A stretch of DNA of 64,000 nt from Kitasatospora phosalacinea (GCF_000716545.1 NZ_JNWZ01000037.1:1-64000), one strand, 5' to 3'. Shown: positions 1-9,400, counted from the stretch's first letter. Program-made: numbers and translations. Notes: a model not told the origin generated them from the letters alone.

Positions 1-549
1 GATCATGATGCGCTGGCGCATGCCGCCGGAGAACTGGTGCGGGAAGTCGCCCACCCGCTGGGCGGCGGCGGGGATCCGGACCCGGTCCATCAGCTCGATG
101 GCCTTGGCCTTGGCCTCCTTCTTGGAGGCACCCTCGTGCACCCGGAACATCTCGCCGAGCTGGTAGCCGACGGTGAGCACCGGGTTGAGCGAGGAGAGCG
201 CGTCCTGGAAGATCATCGCGATCTTGCGGCCGCGGATCTTCCGGCGCTCCTCGCCCGACATCTTCAGCATGTCCTGGCCGCGGAACAGGATCTCCCCGGA
301 GGTGATCCGGCCGGGCGGCATGTCCAGGATGCCCATGATGGTCTGCGCGGTGACGGACTTGCCGGAGCCCGACTCGCCGAGCACGGCCAGCGTCTCGCCG
401 GCGGCGACCGAGTAGTTGACGCCGTTGACGGCCTTGGCGACGCCGTCCCGGGTCTTGAACTCGACGTGCAGGTCGCGGACTTCGAGCAGCGGGGTGCCCG
501 GGGCCGGGCGGTCCTTCGCGGCAGTGGTCTTCTCAAGTGCGGTGGTCAT
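1..549 (-). CDS. Oligopeptide ABC transporter ATP-binding protein (partial)
   Basis: The N-terminal 183 residues of an OppD/DppD-type ATPase, which energises peptide import from the cytoplasmic face of the membrane. The Walker A motif GESGSGKS and the ABC signature FSGGMRQR are visible; Walker B and the C-terminal oligopeptide-transporter domain lie beyond the left edge. The ATG at 549 starts 17 bases after the stop of the upstream permease, so it is the fourth gene of the operon binding protein-permease-permease-ATPase. A second ATPase (OppF/DppF) probably follows outside the window. The substrate cannot be read from the sequence. Confidence 0.93.
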   Translation of the reverse strand, partial: MTTALEKTTAAKDRPAPGTPLLEVRDLHVEFKTRDGVAKAVNGVNYSVAAGETLAVLGESGSGKSVTAQTIMGILDMPPGRITSGEILFRGQDMLKMSGEERRKIRGRKIAMIFQDALSSLNPVLTVGYQLGEMFRVHEGASKKEAKAKAIELMDRVRIPAAAQRVGDFPHQFSGGMRQRIMI

Positions 550-566
550 GATGCGGGCCGCCTCTC

Positions 567-1517
567 TCAACGCAGCTTCGGGTCGAGGGCGTCGCGCACC
601 GCGTCGCCGAGCATGATGAACGCCAGGACGGTGACGGAGAGCATGCCGGCCGGGAAGAACAGCACGAACGGCGCCTGGCGGATCACCTTCTGGGCCGAGT
701 TGATGTCGATGCCCCAGGAGATGGTCGGGTCCTGCAGGCCGATGCCGAGGAAGCTCAGCGTGGCCTCGGCCGCGATGTAGCCGCCCAGCGCGATGGTGGC
801 GACCACGATCACCGGGGCGATCGCGTTCGGCAGGATGTGCTTGAACATGATCCGGCCGGTGCCGGCGCCGAGCGCCTTGGCCGCGGTCACGTAGTCGGAC
901 TGCTTGACGGTGATCACCGAGCCGCGCATCACGCGGGTCATCTGCGTCCAGCCGAGGACGACCAGCGCGAAGACCACCGACCAGATGGTGCGGACCGAGA
1001 AGGCGTTCAGGATGACCAGCGCGCCGAGCAGCAGCGGGATGCCGAACACCATGTCGGTGAAGCGGGAGACGATCGTGTCGACCCAGCCGCCGTAGTAACC
1101 GGCCACCATGCCCAGCAGGCCGCCGACGATCGTGACACCGGCGGTGACGCAGATGCCGACGACCACCGAGGCGCGGGCGCCGTAGATCATCCGGGCGTAG
1201 ATGGAGCGGCCCTGGCCGTCGTAGCCGAACCAGTCGCCCTGGAAGAAGTGCAGGTAGTTCGGCTTGGACAGGTAGTGCTTGCTCAGGTCGCCGGCCCGCG
1301 GGTCCACCGAGGTGAACAGGCCGGGGGCGATCGCGAACAGCACCAGCAGGACGATCAGCACGGCCGAGATGATGAAGACCGGGCGCTTGCGCAGGTCGTG
1401 CCAGGCGTCCAGGCCGAGGCTGCGGGGCTTCTCCGCCTGGGGCTCGGGAACGACGACCCGCTCGGCGGGGGTCTCGCCGTCCCCGGCGGGGGCGTTCTTC
1501 GTGATCAGGTCAGGCAT
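567..1517 (-). CDS. Oligopeptide ABC transporter permease, DppC/OppC type
   Basis: An inner-membrane permease of 316 residues. It has a hydrophilic N-terminus of about 45 residues, one membrane segment (VFIISAVLIVLLVLFAIAPG), a periplasmic-type loop, and a BPD_transp_1 domain with several hydrophobic helices. The EAA-type loop carries the text AAKALGAGTGRIMFKHILPN, which docks onto the ATPase. The ATG at 1517 (MPDLITK) was chosen because the frame upstream of it lies inside the preceding permease gene. It overlaps the end of that gene by 8 bases, indicating translational coupling. Confidence 0.93.
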   Translation of the reverse strand: MPDLITKNAPAGDGETPAERVVVPEPQAEKPRSLGLDAWHDLRKRPVFIISAVLIVLLVLFAIAPGLFTSVDPRAGDLSKHYLSKPNYLHFFQGDWFGYDGQGRSIYARMIYGARASVVVGICVTAGVTIVGGLLGMVAGYYGGWVDTIVSRFTDMVFGIPLLLGALVILNAFSVRTIWSVVFALVVLGWTQMTRVMRGSVITVKQSDYVTAAKALGAGTGRIMFKHILPNAIAPVIVVATIALGGYIAAEATLSFLGIGLQDPTISWGIDINSAQKVIRQAPFVLFFPAGMLSVTVLAFIMLGDAVRDALDPKLR

Positions 1518-2436
1518 ACCGGATCCTCGGGTCCAGGACCGCGTAGAGCAGGTCGACGAGCAGGCTGGCGAAGAGGTAGACCAGCACCAGCACCACGACG
1601 AAGCCGGAGACGGTCGCACCCTCGCTGCGGCCGATGGCGTGGTACAGCGCGTTGCCGACGCCCTGGACGTTGAAGATGCCCTCGGTGACGATCGCGCCGC
1701 CCATCAGGGCGCCCAGGTCGGTTCCCAGGAAGGTGACCACCGGGATCATCGAGTTGCGCAGCAGGTGGGTGCCGATCACCTTGCGCTTGGGGAGGCCCTT
1801 GGCGACGGCGGTGCGCATGTAGTCGGCCTTCAGGTTCTCCGCGATGGAGGTCCGGGTCAGGCGGGCGACGTACGCGAGCGAGATCGAGCCGAGCACGATG
1901 GCGGGCAGGATCAGCTGGCCCAGGTTGGTGGAGCTCTGCACCGTCGGAGTGATCCAGCCGAGCTGGATCGCGAAGACGTTCTGGAAGATGAAGCCGAGCA
2001 CCGGAACGGGGATGGAGATCAGCAGCAGGGTCAGGACCAGCGTCGACTTGTCGAACGCCTTGCCCCGGCGCAGACCGGCGAACAGGCCGATCGCGACGCC
2101 GACGATCAGCTCGAAGGCGAAGGCCAGCAGGGCGAGCCGGATGGTGACCGGGAAGGACTCGCCGATCAGGTCGGTGACCTTGCGGCCGGTCATGGTCGTG
2201 CCGAAGTCGCCGGTGAACAGGTCCCCCATGTAGTTGAGGTACTGCTGCCACTTGGAGACGTCGAGTCCCATCTGGTGCTTGAACGCGGCGAGCTGGGCCG
2301 GGTCGGCGGCCTTGTCGCCCCACATCGCGGCCGCGGGGTCACCGGGCAGCATGCGGGTCATGAAGAAGATGATCGTGACCGTGCCCAGGAACACCGGGAT
2401 CATCTGGAGCAGTCGCCTCGCGACGTAGCGCCCCAT
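1510..2436 (-). CDS. Oligopeptide ABC transporter permease, DppB/OppB type
   Basis: A membrane permease of 308 residues beginning MGRYVARRLLQMIPVFLG, the usual opening of the DppB family. The family N-terminal segment is followed by a BPD_transp_1 domain with the EAA loop TAVAKGLPKRKVIGTHLLRN. The ATG at 2436 is preceded by GGAGG at the right distance, so the longer frame reaching 2535 is not used. It pairs with the downstream DppC-type permease to form the translocation channel. Confidence 0.94.
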   Translation of the reverse strand: MGRYVARRLLQMIPVFLGTVTIIFFMTRMLPGDPAAAMWGDKAADPAQLAAFKHQMGLDVSKWQQYLNYMGDLFTGDFGTTMTGRKVTDLIGESFPVTIRLALLAFAFELIVGVAIGLFAGLRRGKAFDKSTLVLTLLLISIPVPVLGFIFQNVFAIQLGWITPTVQSSTNLGQLILPAIVLGSISLAYVARLTRTSIAENLKADYMRTAVAKGLPKRKVIGTHLLRNSMIPVVTFLGTDLGALMGGAIVTEGIFNVQGVGNALYHAIGRSEGATVSGFVVVLVLVYLFASLLVDLLYAVLDPRIRYA

Positions 2437-2499
2437 CGTGCCTCCAATTGACTGCTCTGACGTGCCGTCAGTCTCGGTGTCAGAGTTCTGGACGTGACA

Positions 2500-2547
2500 A
2501 CGGCCGGTGCCGGGCCGCCCGGTGGGGCGGTGCACGGCACCGGCCGT
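2500..2547 (-). terminator. Intercistronic hairpin between binding-protein and permease genes
   Basis: A perfect 13-bp inverted repeat, ACGGCCGGTGCCG at 2500-2512 against CGGCACCGGCCGT at 2535-2547, with a 22-base G/C-rich loop. It sits between the stop of the binding-protein gene and the first permease gene, with no U-run after it. Hairpins here commonly stabilise or attenuate transcripts so that the binding protein is made in excess of the membrane parts; that role is inferred. Confidence 0.6.
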
Positions 2548-2577
2548 GTCTGTTCGAGCCGCGCGGTGCCGACCCGG

Positions 2578-4206
2578 TTACTTCTGCTTGACCTCGACCT
2601 GGGTGAAGACCGGGTCACCGAAGGAGTCGTACTTCACGTTCTGCACGTTCTTCGAGTAACCGGCGGTGGTCTTGTAGTACCAGAGCGGGATGGCCGGCAT
2701 GTCCTTGGCCAGCTGCTCCTCGGCCTTCTGGTACAGGTCGGCGGTCTCCTTCACCGAGGTGGCCTTGTCCGCCTCGGCGGCCAGCTTGTCGAACTCCGGG
2801 CTGGAGTAGCCGGCGTCGTTGGCCGCGGCGCCGGTGCCGAAGACGTCGCGCAGGTAGTTGGCGTTCAGCGGGTAGTCCTGCACCCAGCCGGTGCGCATCA
2901 GGCCGTCGACCTTCTTGTTCTTGATCAGGTCGCGGGAGGACTTGAAGTCCGGCTTCGGGTCGCCGACGCACTCCACGCCGGTGGCCTGGCGGATGGAGTT
3001 GCAGACCGCGTCCACCCACTCCTTGTGGCCGCCGTCGGCGTTGTACAGCACGGTGATCTTGTTGCCGGGGACGCCGCCGCCCTCGGTGACCAGCTGCTTG
3101 GCCTTCGCCGGGTCGTACTTGCAGGCATCGCCGCAGGTGTTGTCCTTGTAGCCCATGGCGCCCGGGGCGACCCAGGAGTTGGCGGGCTGGCGGGAGCCGT
3201 TGAGCACCGTCTTGGTGATGGTGTCGCGGTCGATCGCCATGGACAGGCCCTGGCGGACCTTGGCCAGGTTCTCCGGCTTCCAGTCGTCCGCGTACAGCGA
3301 GAAGGAGATCGACTGGATGGCGCCCTGGGCCTGGTCGACGGCGCGGTCGCCCAGGTCGGTCTTGTAGGAGGCGAGGTCGCTCGGGTCGACCTGGTCCAGC
3401 ACGTCCAGGTTGTCGGAGACCAGGTCCTTGTAGGCGCCCTCGGCCTGCGAGTAGTTCTTGAAGACGATGCCGCCGTTCTTCGGCTTGTCGACACCCGCGT
3501 ACTTGTCGTAGGCGGCGACGGTGACGGCCTTGTTGTGCTCCCACGAGACGAACTTGTAGGGGCCGTTGCCGATCGGGGACTGGCCGTACTTCGCCGGGTC
3601 GGTGAAGAAGACCTCGGGCAGCGGCGAGAAGGCGGTGTAGCCGAGCTTGTACTCGAAGTACGAGACCGGGCCGTTCAGCGCGATGGTGAAGTGCGTGTCG
3701 TCGACGACCTTCAGGCCGGACATCGTGGCGGCGGTCGGGTCGCCCTCCTCCGGGTGGACGTCCTTGTAGCCCTGGATGTCCGAGAACCAGTCGGAGTTGA
3801 TCTGGTTGTTCTTGGTGTTGGCGGACCAGTTCCAGGCGTCCACGAAGGACTTGGCGGTCACCGGGGTGCCGTCGTGGAAGGTCCAGCCCGACTTCAGGGT
3901 GACGGTGTAGTTCTGCGCGTCGGTGGTCTCGATCTTGTCGGCCACCTGGTTGCGGAGCTCGCCGTTGCTGGGGTCGTAGTCCACCAGGCCCTTGAACAGG
4001 GTCTTGATGATGCGACCGCCACCGACCTCCATGGCGTTGGCCGGCTGGAGCGGGTTCTGCGGCTCGGTGCTCTGGTAGCTGAACGTGCCCTGAGCGTTGG
4101 CGGCACCGTTGGAGCTGCCGGAAGAGCCTCCACTGCCGCAAGCGGTGGCGGCGAGGGCGACCGCGACGGCTGCGACAACCCACTTGGCCTGGCTGGCACC
4201 ACGCAT
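2578..4206 (-). CDS. Oligopeptide ABC transporter substrate-binding lipoprotein
   Basis: A 542-residue extracellular solute-binding protein, family 5 (DppA/OppA). The N-terminus is a lipoprotein signal: a short basic stretch, a hydrophobic run, and the lipobox-like ALAATAC with Cys23 as the likely lipidated residue, followed by a Gly/Ser tether. The mature part has family text such as LKSGWTFHDGTPVTA, SPIGNGPYKF and ANDAGYSSPEFDKL. The ATG at 4206 follows AGGAGGA. It is the first gene of the importer operon and delivers peptides to the permeases. The locus resembles the peptide-importer clusters near bldK of streptomycetes, but which one cannot be decided here. Confidence 0.94.
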   Translation of the reverse strand: MRGASQAKWVVAAVAVALAATACGSGGSSGSSNGAANAQGTFSYQSTEPQNPLQPANAMEVGGGRIIKTLFKGLVDYDPSNGELRNQVADKIETTDAQNYTVTLKSGWTFHDGTPVTAKSFVDAWNWSANTKNNQINSDWFSDIQGYKDVHPEEGDPTAATMSGLKVVDDTHFTIALNGPVSYFEYKLGYTAFSPLPEVFFTDPAKYGQSPIGNGPYKFVSWEHNKAVTVAAYDKYAGVDKPKNGGIVFKNYSQAEGAYKDLVSDNLDVLDQVDPSDLASYKTDLGDRAVDQAQGAIQSISFSLYADDWKPENLAKVRQGLSMAIDRDTITKTVLNGSRQPANSWVAPGAMGYKDNTCGDACKYDPAKAKQLVTEGGGVPGNKITVLYNADGGHKEWVDAVCNSIRQATGVECVGDPKPDFKSSRDLIKNKKVDGLMRTGWVQDYPLNANYLRDVFGTGAAANDAGYSSPEFDKLAAEADKATSVKETADLYQKAEEQLAKDMPAIPLWYYKTTAGYSKNVQNVKYDSFGDPVFTQVEVKQK

Positions 4207-4321
4207 GGGTGTCCTCCTGAAATCGTGTTGCAGATCGCTCGCGGCCTGGCGCGCACCCCTGCGCAGGAGCCTCGACCCGAGCTCGACTGCACCCACTATC
4301 GGTCACTCACGGATACGGAAA

Positions 4322-4348
4322 TGACCAATCCGGATTTCAATTTGGTCA
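4322..4348. promoter_or_regulatory. Inverted repeat upstream of the peptide-binding protein gene
   Basis: TGACCAA at 4322-4328 and TTGGTCA at 4342-4348 form a perfect 7-bp dyad with half-sites 20 bp apart. A further GGTCA at 4301-4305 pairs with the TGACC at 4323-4327. This is the A/T-richest stretch in the promoter region of the importer operon, and a GATAGT at 4295-4300 (minus strand) could be a -10 element. It looks like an operator for a dimeric regulator; the regulator is unknown. Confidence 0.45.
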
Positions 4349-4498
4349 CATGAACGACGGGTGAATCTCGAAAAACGGACATTCCAGACATAGCCAGACA
4401 GGGGCGAAACGGACAGTTGTCTCGGATGACGATCTGTGACGTCCGATTAACGAACGATCCGCGCCCACCGAAAGATGACGTTCCGTCACCAAAAACGC

Positions 4499-4532
4499 GA
4501 CCGGCCGGCGTCCGCGAGGACGCCGGCCGGTC
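4499..4532 (-). terminator. Rho-independent terminator of typA
   Basis: A perfect 15-bp stem (4499-4513 with 4518-4532) with a 4-base loop, followed on the minus strand by GCGTTTTTGG, a true U-run. It lies 29 bases past the typA stop codon and is the most classical intrinsic terminator in the window. Confidence 0.9.
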
Positions 4533-4561
4533 GGCCGGTCAACGGGGTGCCACCCCGGGCG

Positions 4562-6466
4562 TCAGCCCTTCTTGGCGCGCGAGGCGGTGCGGCCGCGCTC
4601 CTTGGCGTCCAGGACGACCTTGCGGATGCGCACGGTCTCCGGGGTCACCTCGATGCACTCGTCCTCGCGGCAGAACTCCAGCGACTGCTCCAGCGAGAGC
4701 TTGCGCGGCGGCACGATGGACTCCGCCACGTCCGCGTTCGAGGAACGCATGTTGGTGAGCTTCTTCTCCTTGGTGATGTTCACGTCCATGTCGTCGGCGC
4801 GGGAGTTCTCGCCGACGATCATGCCCTCGTACACCTCGGTGCCGGGGTCGGTGAACAGCACGCCGCGCTCCTGCAGGTTGGTCATCGCGAAGGCGGTGAC
4901 CACGCCGGAGCGGTCGGCGACCAGGGAGCCGTTGTTGCGGGTGGTCAGGGTGCCGAACCACGGCTCGTAGCCCTCGTGGATCGAGTGCGCGATGCCGGTG
5001 CCGCGGGTGCTGGTGAGGAACTCGGTGCGGAAGCCGATCAGGCCGCGGGAGGGCACCACGAACTCCATCCGGACCCAGCCCGAGCCGTGGTTGGACATGT
5101 TGTCCATCCGGCCCTTGCGGACGCCCATGAGCTGCGTGACGGCGCCCATGTGCTCCTCGGGGACGTCCACGGTGAGGCGCTCGACCGGCTCGTGGGTCTT
5201 GCCGTTGATCTCGCGGGTGACCACCTGCGGCTTGCCGACGGTCAGCTCGAAGCCCTCGCGGCGCATGGTCTCGATCAGGATGGCCAGCGCCAGCTCGCCG
5301 CGGCCCTGCACCTCCCAGGCGTCCGGGCGCTCGGTCTCCAGCACGCGCAGCGAGACGTTGCCGATCAGCTCGCGGTCCAGGCGGTCCTTCACCTGGCGGG
5401 CCGTCACCTTGCGGTCCACCTTGGCACCGGACTTGGCGTCCGCGCCCTTGCCGGAGCCGCCCTTGCCGACCAGCGGCGAGGTGTTGGTGCCGATGGTCAT
5501 CGAGATCGCGGGCTCGTCGACCGTGATCAGCGGCAGCGCGATCGGGTTCTCCGGGTCGGCGAGGGTCTCGCCGATCATGATCTCGCCGATGCCCGCGACG
5601 GCGCAGATGTCACCCGGGCCGGCCACCTCGGCGGGCTTGCGGGTGAGCGCCTCGGTCATCAGCAGCTCGGAGATCCGGACGTTCTGGATCGAGCCGTCGC
5701 GCTTGATCCAGGCCACCGTCTGGCCCTTGCGCAGCTCGCCCTGCTCGACCCGGAGCAGCGCGATGCGGCCGAGGAAGTTGTCGGCGTCCAGGTTGGTGAC
5801 GTGCGCCTGCAGCGGGGCGTCCTCGTCGTAGACCGGGGCCGGGACGTGCTCCAGGATGGTGGAGAAGAACGGCTCCAGGTTGCTGGAGTCGGCCGGCACG
5901 GTGCCGTTCTCCGGCTTGGTCAGCGAGGCCACGCCGTCACGGGCGCAGGCGTAGACGATCGGGAACTCGATCTGGTCCTCGTCCGCGTCCAGGTCCAGGA
6001 ACAGGTCGTAGGTCTCGTTGATGACCTCGTCGATCCGGGCGTCCGGGCGGTCGGTCTTGTTGATGCACAGGATGACGGGCAGCCGGGCCGTGAGCGCCTT
6101 GCGCAGCACGAAGCGGGTCTGCGGCAGCGGACCCTCGGAGGCGTCGACCAGCAGGACGACCGCGTCCACCATCGACAGGCCGCGCTCGACCTCGCCACCG
6201 AAGTCGGCGTGGCCGGGGGTGTCGATGATGTTGATGGTGATCGGCGCGCCACCGTCCTTGGGGTGGTACTTGACCGCGGTGTTCTTCGCGAGAATGGTGA
6301 TGCCCTTCTCGCGCTCCAGGTCGTTCGAGTCCATCATCCGGTCGTCGAGGTGCTGGTGGGCGGCGAAGGCGCCGGCCTGCTTGAGCATGGCGTCGACCAG
6401 GGTGGTCTTGCCGTGGTCGACGTGGGCGACGATGGCGACGTTACGAATGTCGTTGCGCGTGGGCAT
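4562..6466 (-). CDS. typA: Translational GTPase TypA/BipA
   Basis: A 634-residue ribosome-associated GTPase of the elongation-factor superfamily, involved in stress responses and ribosome biogenesis. G1 is AHVDHGKTT (residues 14-22), G3 is DTPGH and G4 is NKTD. EF-Tu domain 2, EF-G-like domains and the BipA C-terminal domain follow, and the length is normal. The start MPTRNDIRN at 6466 is the conserved TypA N-terminus; a longer frame to 6520 adds residues unlike the family. The gene is monocistronic, ends in a strong terminator, and is divergent from a small broken gene. Confidence 0.96.
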   Translation of the reverse strand: MPTRNDIRNVAIVAHVDHGKTTLVDAMLKQAGAFAAHQHLDDRMMDSNDLEREKGITILAKNTAVKYHPKDGGAPITINIIDTPGHADFGGEVERGLSMVDAVVLLVDASEGPLPQTRFVLRKALTARLPVILCINKTDRPDARIDEVINETYDLFLDLDADEDQIEFPIVYACARDGVASLTKPENGTVPADSSNLEPFFSTILEHVPAPVYDEDAPLQAHVTNLDADNFLGRIALLRVEQGELRKGQTVAWIKRDGSIQNVRISELLMTEALTRKPAEVAGPGDICAVAGIGEIMIGETLADPENPIALPLITVDEPAISMTIGTNTSPLVGKGGSGKGADAKSGAKVDRKVTARQVKDRLDRELIGNVSLRVLETERPDAWEVQGRGELALAILIETMRREGFELTVGKPQVVTREINGKTHEPVERLTVDVPEEHMGAVTQLMGVRKGRMDNMSNHGSGWVRMEFVVPSRGLIGFRTEFLTSTRGTGIAHSIHEGYEPWFGTLTTRNNGSLVADRSGVVTAFAMTNLQERGVLFTDPGTEVYEGMIVGENSRADDMDVNITKEKKLTNMRSSNADVAESIVPPRKLSLEQSLEFCREDECIEVTPETVRIRKVVLDAKERGRTASRAKKG

Positions 6467-6678
6467 GCGGCGCTGATTCTCCCGGAATCGTGGGTCACGG
6501 TGCCCGGCCCGCGTCAGCATTCACCGGTCCACCCACCGGGCACGGCACATGCCTCGGCTTCTTCCCATCGTACGGGGAAGGGCCCAATGGAGCCGAAACG
6601 GGCGGCTGCGGGGCGGTGGAGATCACGCGTGCGCCTCGGTCCTTCCCGTACGCACCACGGGATCGGGGAGCTGCGGCG

Positions 6679-6887
6679 GTGAAGAAGCGGGCCCGGTTCC
6701 TGATCGCCTTCGCGACCTTCGTCGTGCTCGCGGCCGGCCTGCTGCCGTCCCGGCCCGCCCCCACCCTACTCGCCTACTCGCCCGCCCCGCCGGGCCGGCC
6801 CCGGCCGGGTGCGTGCTGGTCCCGGGCCGGGTGGCCCGGATCGCCCTGGCCGAGCGCCGGGCCGCGACCGTCGTGCCGGAGGGCTAG
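6679..6887 (+). pseudogene. Frameshifted remnant of a small secreted protein
   Basis: From the GTG at 6679 the frame reads VKKRARFLIAFATFVVLAAG, a good signal peptide with strongly G/C third positions as far as about 6790. Beyond that the coding signature moves to another frame, which ends ALAERRAATVVPEG at the TAG of 6885-6887. Joining the two frames in the C/G-rich run near 6781-6805 gives one protein of roughly 68 residues. This could be a real frameshift mutation, a sequencing error in a homopolymer-like run, or two unrelated short frames. I do not recognise the family. Its stop overlaps the stop of the convergent phosphatase gene by two bases. Confidence 0.4.
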
Positions 6888-9400
6888 AGCGACAGCTCGA
6901 ACCAGACGATCTTGCCCTTGGGGGTGCGGCGGCTGCCCCAGCGCTCGGCCAGCAGGGAGACCAGTTGCAGGCCGCGGCCGCCCTCGTCGGTCTCCTGGGC
7001 GCGGCGCTGGCGCGGCTGGGCGTAGGCGTCGTCCCAGACCTCGCAGACCATGGTCTTGTCGCGCAGCAGCCGCAGCCGGATCTCGCCGCGGCCGTGCCGG
7101 AGCGCGTTGGTGACCAGCTCGCTGACCAGCAGCTCGGAGGTGTCGACCAGTTCGTCCAGGCCGCGTTCCAGCAGCCAGCCGCAGGCGGCCTCGCGGGCCT
7201 TGGCGACCGAGGTCGGCTCGGGGGGCAGCCGCCAGTCGCCGACCGAGCCCTTGGGCAGGGCCTTGACCTTGGCCATCAGCAGGGCGATGTCGTCCTCGCC
7301 GTGGTGCGGGTTGAGCTCCTCCAGGACCTGGTCGCAGAGTTCCTCGATCCGCTCGGAGCCGGCCGTCAGGGCGGCCCGGAAGGCGTCGATGCCCTCGTCG
7401 AGCTGGTGCTTGCGGGACTCCACCAGGCCGTCGGTGTAGAGGGCGAGCACGGCGCCCTCCGGCAGGTCGACGGTGACCTCCTCGAACGGCTCGCCGCCGA
7501 CGCCGAGCGGCAGGCCGGGCGGCACCGTGATGGTGCGGGCGCCCTGGCCGGGGGTGAGCAGGACCGGCGGGAGGTGGCCGGCGTTGGCGAAGGTGCAGCG
7601 CTGCTTGACGGCGTCGTACACGGCGTAGACGCAGGTGGCGAGGTAGACCTCGGCGCTGGAGCGGTCCGGGTCCTCGTCGTTGCCCAGGCCGCGGGCGATC
7701 TCGTCGAGGGCGGAGAGCACCTCTTCGGGGTCGAGGTCGAGCATGGCCAGGGTGCGCACGGCGGTGCGCAGCTGGCCCATCGCGACGGCGGCGCGCAGGC
7801 CGCGGCCCATCACGTCGCCGATCACCAGGGCGGTGCGGCTGCCGGGCAGCGGGATGACGTCGAACCAGTCGCCGCCGACCTCGGTGTTGTTGTTGCTGGG
7901 CAGGTAGCGGCGGGCGATCTCCAGGCCGGAGGCGGCCGGGTTGCCGGGGGGCAGCAGGCTGCGCTGGAGGATCAGCGCCCGCTCGTGCTCGCGGCGGTAC
8001 AGGCGGGCGTTGTCGACGCAGACGGCGGCCCGGGCGACGAGCTCCTCGGCGATCGCGACCTCGCGGGCGTCGAACGGCTCGCTGCCGATCGCCCGGGACA
8101 GCTGGACCAGGCCGAGCACCTGGTCGCGGGCGACCAGCGGCACCACCAGGGTGGAGCGCAGCAGCGGGTCGGGCCCGGGCTGCGGGACGACGCTGCGGCC
8201 GGTGCGCAGGGCGCGGGCGTGCGGGGAGCGCGGCGGGTAGCAGAGCGTGCCGCCGGCCTCGGCGACCCGGACGCCGCCGCGCTCGCTGCCGAGCACCGAG
8301 GGGGCGTTGCCGACCACGCTGGAGACGGCGACCCGGCGCAGTTCGCCGCTCTCCGGGTTGGCGCTGAGCGGGGCGGCGTCGCCGGTGAGCAGCGCGGTGT
8401 ACAGGTCGACGGTGGCGACGTCGCAGAACTGCGGGACGATCACGTCGAGCAGTTCCTTGGCGGTGGTCTCCAGGTCGAGGGTGGAGCCGATGTGGGTGGA
8501 GGCCTCGTTCAGCAGGGCGAGGCTGCGGCGCACGCCGGCCGCCTCGCGCTCGGCGATGTGCCGGCTGGTGACGTCCTGCACCTGGCCCGCCACGCCGATC
8601 GGGCGGCCGCCCGCGGCGGTGAGCCGGTAGAGCGAGACGGCCCAGGTGCGCTGGTCCTCGTCGCGGCCGGCGGTGGGCCGGGCGGCCCGGACCGGGCCGG
8701 ACAGCCGCAGGTCGAGGACGGGCTCCTGGCCGGTGAGGACCTTGCGCAGGGCGAGCAGCAGCCGGTCCGCGTCGGAGGGGCGGAACACGTCGCCGGGGGC
8801 GAGGCCCTGCAGGGCGGCGGGGCTGCGGCCGACGCCGGCCGCGAAGGCCGCGTTGACCCGCTGCAGCTTGAGCTCGGTGTCGAACAGGAAGAAGCCGGTG
8901 GGGGTCTGGCCGATGACCGCCTCGGAGGCGGCCAGGTCGGTCTCGATGGCGCGCAGCCGCCCGAGGTCGACGGCCAGGCAGGTGGCGGAGCCGTCGGCGC
9001 TGGCGGGCATCGCGTAGACCTCGGCGAGGCTCTCGGCGCCGGACAGGTCCCGGTAGGGGGCGGTGCCGACCCACTCCTCGCCGGACAGGATGCGCTCCAG
9101 CCGGGCCCGGCCGCGCTGCCACAGCTCGCGCGGGATGAACGCGGTGATCGGGTCGGCGCCGACGGCGTCCGAGGCGGGGACGCCGAAGAACTCGGCGGCC
9201 CGGTCGCTCCACTGCGCGATCCGCCCGTCGGGGCCGATCGCGAAGGTCGCGACCCGGATGTAGTCGTAGATGGTGCCCGAGGCACCCCGTCCCCAGCCGA
9301 GCGGCAGCGTGGCGGGGGTCGTCGGGGCACCCGGCTGCTCCGGCACCGCGGCATAGCCGCCGCTGCCGTGCGTCACGTTCCGTGCCGGGAAGCTGTTCAA
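6884..9400 (-). CDS. PAS-PAS-GAF-PP2C phosphatase with C-terminal HATPase (RsbU/RsbW fusion)
   Basis: An 838-residue signalling protein. Two PAS sensor domains (about 35-150 and 150-280) precede a GAF domain (about 295-460), a SpoIIE/RsbU-type PP2C phosphatase (about 480-690; GGDWFDVIPL, VIGDVMGRG, EDDIALL) and an RsbW-like ATPase (about 700-838; LLVSELVTNALRHG, GGRGLQLVSLL). The family dephosphorylates anti-anti-sigma factors, and the HATPase part could phosphorylate them, so one chain may hold both activities. No transmembrane helix is seen, so it is probably cytosolic. A similar gene lies directly upstream on the same strand, suggesting tandem duplication. Confidence 0.9.
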   Translation of the reverse strand: MNSFPARNVTHGSGGYAAVPEQPGAPTTPATLPLGWGRGASGTIYDYIRVATFAIGPDGRIAQWSDRAAEFFGVPASDAVGADPITAFIPRELWQRGRARLERILSGEEWVGTAPYRDLSGAESLAEVYAMPASADGSATCLAVDLGRLRAIETDLAASEAVIGQTPTGFFLFDTELKLQRVNAAFAAGVGRSPAALQGLAPGDVFRPSDADRLLLALRKVLTGQEPVLDLRLSGPVRAARPTAGRDEDQRTWAVSLYRLTAAGGRPIGVAGQVQDVTSRHIAEREAAGVRRSLALLNEASTHIGSTLDLETTAKELLDVIVPQFCDVATVDLYTALLTGDAAPLSANPESGELRRVAVSSVVGNAPSVLGSERGGVRVAEAGGTLCYPPRSPHARALRTGRSVVPQPGPDPLLRSTLVVPLVARDQVLGLVQLSRAIGSEPFDAREVAIAEELVARAAVCVDNARLYRREHERALILQRSLLPPGNPAASGLEIARRYLPSNNNTEVGGDWFDVIPLPGSRTALVIGDVMGRGLRAAVAMGQLRTAVRTLAMLDLDPEEVLSALDEIARGLGNDEDPDRSSAEVYLATCVYAVYDAVKQRCTFANAGHLPPVLLTPGQGARTITVPPGLPLGVGGEPFEEVTVDLPEGAVLALYTDGLVESRKHQLDEGIDAFRAALTAGSERIEELCDQVLEELNPHHGEDDIALLMAKVKALPKGSVGDWRLPPEPTSVAKAREAACGWLLERGLDELVDTSELLVSELVTNALRHGRGEIRLRLLRDKTMVCEVWDDAYAQPRQRRAQETDEGGRGLQLVSLLAERWGSRRTPKGKIVWFELSL

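Noticed and set aside
2494..6682. Plus-strand frames of 619 and 735 residues opposite the binding protein and typA
   Set aside because: They are rich in Val, Gly, Asp, Ala and His and lack family motifs, being antisense reads of the binding-protein and typA genes, which have complete conserved domains.
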